The position numbers and the translations under genes were made by a program. From positions 2,535,699 through 2,599,698 of the forward strand of contig NW_008705566.1 of the NCBI RefSeq assembly GCF_000186865.1: 64,000 nt of DNA, read 5' to 3'. The notes under the pieces were generated by a model. It was not told the DNA's origin. It saw only the letters and a list, made by a program, of their open reading frames with translations, and did not search any database. Of the stretch, positions 26,801 to 32,763 are shown one piece after another. This DNA comes from Aureococcus anophagefferens (taxonomy: Eukaryota > Sar > Pelagophyceae > Pelagomonadales > Pelagomonadaceae). The first letter of the stretch is position 1. Each line of letters begins with the position of its first letter.

Positions 26801-29407
26801 CAAGGGGATGCGAAGGTACGGCGCCGTGAGGTACGAAAGGACGAGCTCCGAGTCGGCAGCGCCGAGTGCGCCGTCGAACGTCGGCATTTTGTCGACGTAG
26901 AGCACGTCCGTCTCGTTCTTCACGACCTCGCCGCACAGGAGCGACGGATTGGCAGCCGAGGGCGGAGACGCGAGCGTGTTTCTACTGAATATGCCACCAA
27001 ACCAGCCGCTGTTCTTGGAAAGCTTCGAGGGATCCAGTGCCGCTCCGCTCGACGTCTTGACGGAGATCGACCCCTTCGTCCCCGTCCAGACCTGGGCCAG
27101 CTGCCCGGGCCGCCAGAGCTTCTTTTTCGGCGGCGGCGCGATGGCCTCAGCGAGCGTCGGCCCGACGAGCATGCGCCAGGCTAGGTGCGCGTCGCGGAGC
27201 GCGGCGAGGCCCGGCGCGGCGTCGACGACGTCGCGGTCGGCTCCGACGAAATACGCGGGCGCGAGCGCCTCGTCGTCGATGGGGAAGCCGAGCTCGTGCG
27301 CGATCTCCTCGACGAGTTGCCGATCGTTCTCGGAGAGGCGCTTGATCTCCTCCGTCCACTCGAAGACCTGGGGCAGGACCTCGAGCGAGCGCAGGTAGTC
27401 CAGGGTCGCAGAGCGCGCCAGGCAAGCAGCCGGATCGAGGAACAGGGCGGTCTTCGTCACCGTCGAGAGTATGCTACCAAGGACCGAAGCCCCTGCCGCG
27501 AAGCCTGACGACGGACGGTCGGCTGCTCCAGCGTAGCGGCGGCAGAAGGCGTCGTCGCGGCACGTGCCCGCCTCGGCAGTCGTCAAACGAGCGGCAGCAT
27601 CTGCGACGCACAAAAACACGCCGGCCGTCGCGATTCGATTGGCGTCAGCGTCGCGCGTCGGTGCGCACTTTGGGGAGAGGCTCGCCGAAGCGTATTGACG
27701 AGAGATGAGCGCGATGAGCCTGAGGACCTCGATGCGCTCGGAGTCCGAGAGCGATGTCGACGTCCAGCAGGAAGCATTCGAAGCGTCGAGCGGCGCGGGC
27801 ACCCGCAGGCACCGCAGCGCGGCGTGCTCGACCAACGATATGCGTAGCCAACGGCCTTTCTCGTCGCGCCGGTCGTTGGCGAGGAGCGTCCCCGCGTCGG
27901 CGCAGGCGCGCAGACAAGCCAGGACCTCGCGGGCGGTCTTCGCCTCCGTAACGGCCCCGAGGTCCGCCGGGCGCACGACTTTCGCGGCCGCCGCGCCGCC
28001 GGCCAGCGCGTCCTCGTCGACGAACTCGCCGAAGGACTCGAGCAGCGGAAAACGCGTCGGCGCGGGCTGTCCACCGGTGACGTCGACGGGGTCCTCCTTC
28101 GGCGGCGCGTCCGCGAACTCGCGGAGCGCCTCGGCCGTCGCCGCCGCGCGGTCGAGGACGTCGTCGGCGACGGGCTCCGCCGTCGCAAAGGCCGCGAGGC
28201 CTCGCGACGCGGCGAAGAGCGCCCGCCGAAGGACGCGGTCGAGCGGGATTTTGCGGGCTTCGCCGAGGCCCCACCGAGCGAGCGTCGCGCGCGCGTCGAC
28301 GGTCGCCGCGAACGCCTCCCCCTCGCCGAGCGATGCCGCGAGCGCGAAGCGGAGGCACGCGAGCAGCGCGGCGGCGCCCGACGCGTCCTCGTCGTCCTCG
28401 TCGTTCTCGTCCGCCGCGTCTTCGTCGACGGTCGTCCCTCTGGCGCGCGCGAGAAGCGCTCCAGCGGTCTCCAGCGTCCCCGACGCCGCGGTCGCGGCCG
28501 CGCCGAGTATTTGGTCGCCGAGGCTCGCGGGCGCCAGGGCGTCGAGCGCCCGCGCGCAGGCGGCCGCTTGACGGCCGGGCGCGTAGACCGGCGCCCAGCC
28601 GCCGCCCGCGACGGGCCGCTTGCCGCCGACGGACGGGAGCACCGCCCCGAACGCAGCCCGCGCCGCGGCGACGTCGTCCTTTGGCGCCGCCGCGAGCGCG
28701 ATCCACGTCGCGACGGACGTCGCCCGGTCCGGCGCGCAGCCCTCGGCGACCGCGAGCGCCGCGCGCTCCGTCGCGGCGTCCGCGCCGCAGCGGTACGCGT
28801 GCCACGCGAGGCCCTCCGCGCCGACGCCGGCGAGCGCGACGTCGTAGCCGGCCGCGCCGCGCCGCGCGGCCGCGTAGCCGCAGGCGACGGGCGCGACGAA
28901 GGCCTCGCCGGGGCGCAGCGCCGCCGCGCGCGCGGCGAGCGCGGGCCCGAGGGCCTCGCCGAGGCGCGCCCAGCCCGCGAGCGGCTCGACGAGGCGCCGG
29001 AGCGCGTCGCGCCGCGCGGGCGACGCGCCCTCGACGCTCTCGCAGGCGGCGACGACCGCCGCGAGGCCCTCGGCGCGCCGGCCGCCGGGCAGCGGGAAGC
29101 GCTCGCGGTGGCTCGGCGCGAGCGCGTCGCGCCATGCGGCCGAGAGCGCCAACGTCGCGGGCGCCAGCGCCACCTCGTCGCGCGCGCCGCCGCCGCCGAA
29201 GAGCGCCGCCGCCGCCGACTCGCCGACGACGCTCGCCGCCGCGGACGCCGCGGCCTGCGTCGTCTGCTCCGCGGCCGCGGTCGCCACGGCGCTCGTGGCG
29301 GCGCCCGTCGACTTGGCCAGAGCGTCGGTCCCGGCCGACACGCCGGCGCTGACGACGTCGCTGCCGGCCTGCGCGAGCTGCTTGCTCTTGTTCCAGAGCG
29401 ACTGCAT
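17885..29407 (-). CDS. Giant DUF3638/DUF3645 P-loop protein with EF-hands
   Basis: One uninterrupted frame of 3840 residues. The N-terminus (MQSLWNKSKQLAQAGSDVVS) is an Ala/Ser-rich amphipathic repeat. Around residue 2320, HQMLMGQGKTTVVAPLLAL is the Walker-A-like motif of DUF3638. Near 2990, FYDQAHTTGMDI matches the conserved LDEAHTRGTDL-like core of DUF3645, followed by ASYRMRGVGKGQ; together these read like a degenerate helicase/ATPase core. An acidic linker with Gln-Glu repeats follows (about 3200). Two canonical EF-hands lie near 3520 and 3560 (DTDGNGTLTTGE and DVDADGDRSISKAE-like). The C-terminus (LYIWTAVPPAGFVALGVGVT, then RCVPAAWA) resembles the Vps62/VPS13-type module. The cellular role of this family is not established. 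Calcium control is inferred from the EF-hands. The frame continues to 29566, but ATG 29407 leaves a promoter for the divergent neighbour. Confidence 0.85.
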   Translation of the reverse strand: MQSLWNKSKQLAQAGSDVVSAGVSAGTDALAKSTGAATSAVATAAAEQTTQAAASAAASVVGESAAAALFGGGGARDEVALAPATLALSAAWRDALAPSHRERFPLPGGRRAEGLAAVVAACESVEGASPARRDALRRLVEPLAGWARLGEALGPALAARAAALRPGEAFVAPVACGYAAARRGAAGYDVALAGVGAEGLAWHAYRCGADAATERAALAVAEGCAPDRATSVATWIALAAAPKDDVAAARAAFGAVLPSVGGKRPVAGGGWAPVYAPGRQAAACARALDALAPASLGDQILGAAATAASGTLETAGALLARARGTTVDEDAADENDEDDEDASGAAALLACLRFALAASLGEGEAFAATVDARATLARWGLGEARKIPLDRVLRRALFAASRGLAAFATAEPVADDVLDRAAATAEALREFADAPPKEDPVDVTGGQPAPTRFPLLESFGEFVDEDALAGGAAAAKVVRPADLGAVTEAKTAREVLACLRACADAGTLLANDRRDEKGRWLRISLVEHAALRCLRVPAPLDASNASCWTSTSLSDSERIEVLRLIALISRQYASASLSPKCAPTRDADANRIATAGVFLCVADAAARLTTAEAGTCRDDAFCRRYAGAADRPSSGFAAGASVLGSILSTVTKTALFLDPAACLARSATLDYLRSLEVLPQVFEWTEEIKRLSENDRQLVEEIAHELGFPIDDEALAPAYFVGADRDVVDAAPGLAALRDAHLAWRMLVGPTLAEAIAPPPKKKLWRPGQLAQVWTGTKGSISVKTSSGAALDPSKLSKNSGWFGGIFSRNTLASPPSAANPSLLCGEVVKNETDVLYVDKMPTFDGALGAADSELVLSYLTAPYLRIPLLLQFFSSPARFAALGCKALQDVLDAALFEPGEWTPPESTDAWFAPARPNRGDAPKTAPAPEGMKTTHGLLLNELHRAPKALTAAVGSFRKRLEELDPGSARGLGGGGHAAAILYAFRLLSRIDAYAALVLDATVSVRGSLAPERSQASVFELRESLRLILCDDAPPMLDRWIRRANADDKAYLFESCSVRSVQALIARPASLPDVARCSMLVASQLFISQNWAFNPPRDPRGVVKASASLCVSNAELFGTFSELRPLVLTLARAGRASDCFEAAVAVLTSTVAPGQAREWVECAAGDPSWASVKRGAGRFSPRAAPPKQTDEPGADYCSWLSRSIDGLASRSHVEVDLQTCECVVRSQKLKILEDEFVARSDFAECFGDEATREVQCAEIQSSTQRRLRRCVGLRSDVALWAPSPALSSTEKAALLATSVRIPTSLWISQALAKDGSGARWGGVISESSGCAVLSGSIDSSTPCRGVVNRSPPSITVLARCVHGRRSGWSSVFSSDAEVSLDDGLPLPDDVDDDEGDEESGDERPKPATSTPGVVDRRGAFVGVGAPTLVVSRSKPEGAQRLVPSYALRGLLPAALLATHRFWYHPRDSADDAKPVVLAGEPRSGDGDAVLVSDGVVSRSGLRLVDLRGFSPGSPGAALAARLRRLDVLGHVLVWAGSDGSIKRVELPRLELTFDATARPYEFASNDSHGYCLNLDPLPPRVAALAAPLPGLVLKASSRFEQIEYLVVASALAKPAVAGGSLVAERNDAAWLANVHGGKTFVFPVHGSSEWVTSPTLAATLALISWRSARGLGELFRACEACPAASSDAPLEPDEAQWISALEEATADDASPDADAFRVRLALALRASHMDAAALFFDGEPRRANASLTRAWRSYARRTDATDARFALNSREESAVAAFVHAPRDAVLANRGALAAAAASGASIENWRFDVWAASKVPVASPILTEVRLEPKAPASDVLGIFDGHHWASEVVQVGALTPSTRIPASFFFKRFSSARPCRVVRDFVLLLELLVGHRGVDGCDARLAASMLLASSDFRSADTSVLSMLLVLEQNPDVARALGQRLPRYEDAVAAAAKEKAGLSLMGKLKGVTQSAMLKGQAIASGESTSNTSLYIASANEKIVRIVYDSLKQQLASAPAPPPTPDPRATFHPPSIVARVSPAAASPANRQTFSFRDGFADVLDATAVGHALRESHVVEQRAAASQPRGAPFDLKRPDLSSKLTARRTLERLEHDLAYAADVARRKTTKSKLAFLETDAARGAKQLIDDLAAASDADARDVDAAIALTVDLANRSDRRTLVRRRLARSVAHLDFARCTRALLSSRGSEDLRELSAGCDADAVLDAAASACVLFGRLVARRFAASKAEVLADSIRGGSQVEIALAADACVEALVAKRVTLDRSPSAVSTDPRYLVFELSSSLVLREQQLELVKTFRSAIAKGSGLVHQMLMGQGKTTVVAPLLALCLADGEKLLTSVSPRPLVEMTRAVLRTTFSSPVALKPVFTFSFSRTTTVDADLVDRLRFARDVGGIVVAAPSDVKAFVLKFTEIEHEAALAAKRAKVSARGGTSLLDSLTGAASEREKRLERQKEGRLREAEHFVQAYGLFRRGVALLDEVDLLLHPLKSELNWPLGSEEPLDFTTSSRTDVDTTGSRWRLAWFLLDAVLRAAGAPSGVADSDDDDVGARGRLKEAVARGTSAKCLQLTPHLVLIDKKFYSAELLGPLADIAVAFLRREGVVGGDAALSSSDARAYVGAHVPAASAVAAVARCDDIGLKYANLARNWLQTYLPWVLGKVNRVSYGTLAPDELREKESKGRKNLAIPFQGKDVPSEASEYSNPEVAIGLTILASRYEGLRRASVVKVLRGLRDEYAQQHGPAAKREASISYVALIESAGGAVRGSPVKRALPLLAEPRSDDERDIWGRIWPLGALDLHDEAQVDALSRLLQFAPLAAQRYLDQHAFPAALVGRPSKLSASGQALGGSILFEKRVGFSGTPNDLLPEELGEAAYAAGDDARILQTLTDPSVARLSPLSGDWSPSGVLDFVVAAGAHALIDSGALVTGLDNRGVAAALLGRLPTKFAAVVYLDRAGRKMALKRGVDRPLPLASSGVELSSQFTFYDQAHTTGMDIKQPPSCKAVVTISKDMSFRDLAQASYRMRGVGKGQTLMFALTPEVVHQIPTSSSQPTLGDVAAYLYANGFATEVAQGRLLCQQTVSNVWRKKAFANLFINSGKATPDMAAVEVFVEAVDVSVPNTTDPPADAIDALERTVASRKAVWLREDRDEQVVALAIARARADGGGGGDDATAALEDEQEEEAEAEEEQEQEQEQEQEQEQEQEQEVEEPMPGAFDRDDEEAKPWLLSMLELPAESLDPLAQGDVFRPWRDLHVDGCAPPNLPQDLWLTSNFHARAGSRRRIKNVVVVLELSLYAPQQASITAADRASVDRCLVHADDGDLARLLDVDSASIAVDDPSALRGAAEIAVACPSEGGRRYVVVTLAEAEALRAHAHAGGSPALRLWGSKALSDAFDGDLALSACELGPKWTLPSGVAERRAARVVRFVDAELDPSPGAVETLRRSLGDGDDAAKIAWFEAVRGCKRRSRRPWIGTPLAPLFGKETSSSGGSGEDARATLLRAAAELQRRGMSPSDCFEAFDTDGNGTLTTGELAVGLRWLLSRATPATCLAVAVHVDADGDRSISKAEFVEAFAALVRAPPAAPPKASASDVCDCSFAVGAPAKLVTLWDARGQLASVRGSRSEASVWTSPEVSSGGLLGAQSLSVPLGAFAHGSLKSPTHAKSLTLSGKRFRNVDLKAVRDTLFPKADNFRRLWEITSGRTHLYIWTAVPPAGFVALGVGVTTGPEPPAAGAVRCVPAAWAVPATAKPRLLFDTVGMQGRKPGGIWRVGSLGLLAVGRERSPPEGAYDLNPQFQSIPLDAPPPLPPRAAAPPPLPARPAALPVAFAQPLGKSTAF
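19772..19830. repeat. Hexamer microsatellite encoding Gln-Glu repeats
   Basis: CTCCTG/CTCTTG hexamers occur about nine to ten times, coding on the minus strand for an (EQ)n acidic linker in the giant protein. Confidence 0.9.
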
Positions 29408-29537
29408 GGTGCGCGTGGACGCGCGGAGCCCGACGCGGCCGCGCGCTCTCCGCAGACGCTCTCGGGTTGTGCCCGGCTCAGCGGCAGCGAGTTCAACAAG
29501 CCGAACTTGAGGCGGTCGGTTTGGCTGCCCGATCGGG
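29408..29537. promoter_or_regulatory. Bidirectional promoter space
   Basis: 130 bases separate the divergent starts of the giant DUF3638 gene and the OTU-like gene. No TATA-like box is visible. Confidence 0.5.
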
Positions 29538-30473
29538 ATGGACGTCTCCCCCTGGGCCCACGCCATCGACGTCTTCGCGGACCTCGACGCGGTCCGCGCG
29601 CAGGAGAAGGCGCACGCGGAGAAGTGCGCCGCGACGGAGAGCCGGCGGCTGCTGCCCTACATCTGCAAGGAGTTCCATCTGAAGATCGACGAGGACGGCG
29701 CCGACGACGCGTCGCAATTCGCCGCCCTGCGCCGCGCGCTCCGCCGCCTCGGCCGCGACCGGGAGCCGGCGCACGCCGCCGCGCTCGAGAGCGAGCAATC
29801 GCTGCGGCACGCGCTGGTCGCGTGGCTCCGCGCGCGCGGCGTCGGGGCCGACGCGGCGGTCCGCGCGTCGCTCGCGCCCGGCGAGGCGTCGTGGGACGAG
29901 GCGCTGGCCGCGCTCGCGAAACCAGACGCCGCCGGCGACCACCGCACGCTCCTCGCGGCCGCGGGCCTCTTCGAGGTCCGGATTATAGTACTGAGCACCG
30001 CGGCGTCGCGGCCGCTGTCGTACGAAGCGACGCGGGAGACTGACCGCGACGAGATCGTCCTGGGCTACTTCGGCGGCTACCTCGCCCTCGCCGACGCGCC
30101 GCCGGCGGCGCCGGACCGGGCGCTCGACATCTACGCGCGCTTCGCGGACGACAAACGGAGCTACGCCCTCCTCGAGGACGGCGGCGCGCGGCCGCCGGGC
30201 GCGCTCCTCCTGGACCGCGTCGCCCTCACGCCGGCCGACGAGCGCCACTGCTCCGGCGCGTGCGTGCCCGACTTCTACGTCACGACGGAGACCGCGCGGC
30301 GGTCCACGGGCGCCGCGGGGCCGGACATGGGCACCTACGTCGGCCGCATCGAGGACCGCGTCCCCGACGTCCAGTACCTGACGACGCCCGCGGCCTGCTA
30401 CAAGTACGGCTGCTACACGCTCCCCGCGAAACCCGACGGCGAGCTCCTCCCCCTCGACGCCGCGTCGACGTAA
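29538..30473 (+). CDS. OTU-like protein, apparently catalytically dead
   Basis: A 311-residue protein. Residues about 48-185 follow the OTU deubiquitinase pattern: IDEDGADDASQFAALRRALR aligns with the family's D-G-N-C-x-F/Y-x-A-L helix; SLRHALVAWLRARG with the next helix; AAGDHRTLLAAAGLFEVRII with the W-G-D/G-x-x-x-L-x-A-x-A region; and EIVLGYFGGYLALA with the final strand that normally carries the His (E-H-Y-x-S-L). Ser59 lies where the catalytic Cys is expected, and the His position is Gly or Tyr, so protease activity is unlikely. The C-terminal 120 residues are Cys-containing (HCSGACVPDFYV; ACYKYGCYTL) and unrecognised. It is divergent from the giant DUF3638 gene. The fold assignment is moderate. 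Confidence 0.6.
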   Translation: MDVSPWAHAIDVFADLDAVRAQEKAHAEKCAATESRRLLPYICKEFHLKIDEDGADDASQFAALRRALRRLGRDREPAHAAALESEQSLRHALVAWLRARGVGADAAVRASLAPGEASWDEALAALAKPDAAGDHRTLLAAAGLFEVRIIVLSTAASRPLSYEATRETDRDEIVLGYFGGYLALADAPPAAPDRALDIYARFADDKRSYALLEDGGARPPGALLLDRVALTPADERHCSGACVPDFYVTTETARRSTGAAGPDMGTYVGRIEDRVPDVQYLTTPAACYKYGCYTLPAKPDGELLPLDAAST

Positions 30474-30566
30474 AAACACCATCCGGTGCTGCGTTCCCTT
30501 CAACAACTAGTCCAACCTCGATGCTTGACGCGTCGTTTCACCAAACTGGGCAGCACAGCGGCGACG

Positions 30567-32717
30567 ATGGAGCGCCACAGTTGTGACTACAGCCGCTTCG
30601 ACGCGATCGACGTCGACGCGTCGCCGGCGAGCGCCTACGACGGCGGCTTCAAGGCGGACCTGACCTGGCACAACAGCCGGACGACGTCCTTCGTCTTCAT
30701 CGCCGTCGAGGACGGCACGGTCGAGGCCGACGTCTCCGTGACCTTCGAGGCGCACATGCTGCGCGTCGAGCTGGCGAAGCAGGGCGACGCGAAGCAGGAC
30801 GTCGCCCTCGAGCTCGGCCACCCGGCGGTGCTGCCGGGCCGCTGCCAGTGGAGCGTGACGAGCCACACCTTCGGCGAGGACGCGAAGCCGTGCGTGAGCG
30901 TCATCCTCGAGAAGGCCGTCGCCGAGCCCTGGGACGAGGTCAGCTTCGGCGCGCGCGTCCAGCGCGTCGGCGGCGCAAAGCGCGACGACCGCGCGCGCAA
31001 GGTCGCGCTCAGCGACGCGGCCATCGCGTGCCACGCCTGCGGCGCGCCGACGAAGCCGCGCTGCCGCGTCGTCTGCGTCTGCACCGAGGCCGTCTTCTGC
31101 TGCAACGGCTGCTCGCGCGACGACGCGACGCACAATTGCCCCGGGCCCGTCAACGTCGCCGGCGAGCCCCCGGGATCGCTCGCGTGGGACCTCGCGGCGC
31201 ACCCGCGCGCGCCGCGGACGCCCGCGAGCCGCGACTACGAGCGCGAGGGCGGGGCCCTGTTGCGGCGCCACGTCTTCGATCGGCTGAAAGCCGGCGCCGA
31301 CGGCGGCCCGCGCTGGCGCCTCGTCAACGACGTCGCGGAGCTCCGGCGCTGCGCGGCCGCGGGCAACGCGGCGGCCGCGTTCCGCGCGGCGTCGCTCATG
31401 CTCCTGACCAAGGAGGACCCGCCGGCGGCGACGGCGCTGCTCGAGGCCGCGGCCGAGGCGGGCTGCGCGCCGGCCATGGTGCCTTTGGCGCTCCGGCTCC
31501 TGGACCAGGGCGGCGACGCGCGCGAGGCCGAGTCGTGGCTCTGGCGCGGCTCGCGCCTCGGCTGCGACGTCGCCGCGCGCGCCCTCGACGAGCGCTGCCA
31601 GCTCAGCGCCGACGTGCGCAGCGTCCTCGCCGCCGCGCGCGACGGCGCCTTCCGCGCGGCGCCGCCGCCGAAGTCGCGCGACGCGCCCATGCGGACGATG
31701 CTCGCGGACAAGGCCGCGCTCGGCTCCCTCGTGCTCTGCCTCCGCAAGCACGCGCTGCCGACGTGCCTGCTCGACAAGCTGCCCGGGCGGCCCGCGGCCC
31801 TGGCCTGCGCGGCCGCGGTCCGCGACTTCGAGACCCTGGCGGAGAACGCCGCGGACGAGCGCCGCGTCCGCGTCATCGTCGCCTACGGCCGCGCGCTCTC
31901 GGCCGCGGAGCACGACCGGGAGGTGCCCCGGGAGCCGCGGCCCGTCGCGAGCCGCGCCTACCTGCGGCCCGTGCTCCGGCCGGGCCGCGACGACGGCGCC
32001 GTCGACGACGACGCCGCGGCCGCGTGGGTCGAGGCCGTCGATTCCACGGCCTGGGACTGGCGCACGACCTGCGCCCACGAGCGCAAGAAGACGTCGACGC
32101 CCCACTGCGCGGCGTGCCTCCGCGACGCGCGCGCGCGCCTCGACGCCGTCGCGGCTCGGACCTACGCGCTCTCCGTCGACGCGCACCGCGAGGTCCACGA
32201 CGCGGCCTACGCCCTCGCCGACGGCGCCGTCGCGCACGAGCCCTTTGCGCGCTACGCCATGGGCGAGGTCGACTCCGTGCTCGCGCTCCTCGCGGCCGCG
32301 CCCGAGGCGGACGCGTTGCTGCACCCGCTCTTCATCGCGAGCGACCCGAACCTGCTCTGGCCCGCGCTCTACTTCTACGGCAGCCTGGCGAACGCCCTCC
32401 GCGCGTTCCGGCCCGACGCGCCGGCGTCGGTGCCGCCGCACCGGCCTCTGGTCTGCGGCGTCGCGGACGGCGAGCCGCTGATCCTCGCGTGCGGCGCGTG
32501 CGGCGGCCTCTGCCGCCGCGCGCTGCGCTGCGGCAAGTGCAAGGTCCGCGCCTACTGCGCCGCCGACTGCCAGAAGCGCGACTGGCGCGCCCACAAGGCC
32601 GAGTGCTGCCGCTACTGCGACGCGCGCGACTTCGCGGCCGCGGCCGCCAAGGCGAAGCTCGAGAAGAAGCGCGCCAAGGCCGCGAAGGCCGCTGCGCCGC
32701 CGGACTGGGGGGAGTAA
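30567..32717 (+). CDS. CS-domain, Sel1-like and MYND zinc-finger protein
   Basis: A 716-residue protein. Residues about 30-125 look like a CS (p23/NudC) beta-sandwich: FKADLTWHNSRTTSFVFIAV and the family-like QWSVTSHTF and VILEKA strands. About residues 154-190 form a first Cys cluster (CHACGAPTKPRC, CVCTEAVFCCNGCS, then H-x-C), MYND-like. A helical region (about 250-350) has Sel1-type repeats (AAAGNAAAAFRAASLMLL; AAEAGCAPAMVPLALRLLDQ). About 640-680 is a classic MYND finger: CGACGGLCRRALRCGKCKVR then YCAADCQKRDWRAHKAEC. The end is Lys-rich. MYND and CS domains are protein-interaction modules, often linked to HSP90; an adaptor role is an inference. The start ATG 30567 precedes the CS domain directly. 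Confidence 0.78.
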   Translation: MERHSCDYSRFDAIDVDASPASAYDGGFKADLTWHNSRTTSFVFIAVEDGTVEADVSVTFEAHMLRVELAKQGDAKQDVALELGHPAVLPGRCQWSVTSHTFGEDAKPCVSVILEKAVAEPWDEVSFGARVQRVGGAKRDDRARKVALSDAAIACHACGAPTKPRCRVVCVCTEAVFCCNGCSRDDATHNCPGPVNVAGEPPGSLAWDLAAHPRAPRTPASRDYEREGGALLRRHVFDRLKAGADGGPRWRLVNDVAELRRCAAAGNAAAAFRAASLMLLTKEDPPAATALLEAAAEAGCAPAMVPLALRLLDQGGDAREAESWLWRGSRLGCDVAARALDERCQLSADVRSVLAAARDGAFRAAPPPKSRDAPMRTMLADKAALGSLVLCLRKHALPTCLLDKLPGRPAALACAAAVRDFETLAENAADERRVRVIVAYGRALSAAEHDREVPREPRPVASRAYLRPVLRPGRDDGAVDDDAAAAWVEAVDSTAWDWRTTCAHERKKTSTPHCAACLRDARARLDAVAARTYALSVDAHREVHDAAYALADGAVAHEPFARYAMGEVDSVLALLAAAPEADALLHPLFIASDPNLLWPALYFYGSLANALRAFRPDAPASVPPHRPLVCGVADGEPLILACGACGGLCRRALRCGKCKVRAYCAADCQKRDWRAHKAECCRYCDARDFAAAAAKAKLEKKRAKAAKAAAPPDWGE

Positions 32718-32763
32718 TGTGGTGTGAGTTTTGTTGTTTGTGGGGCGCGGCGAGCTAGTTAAA

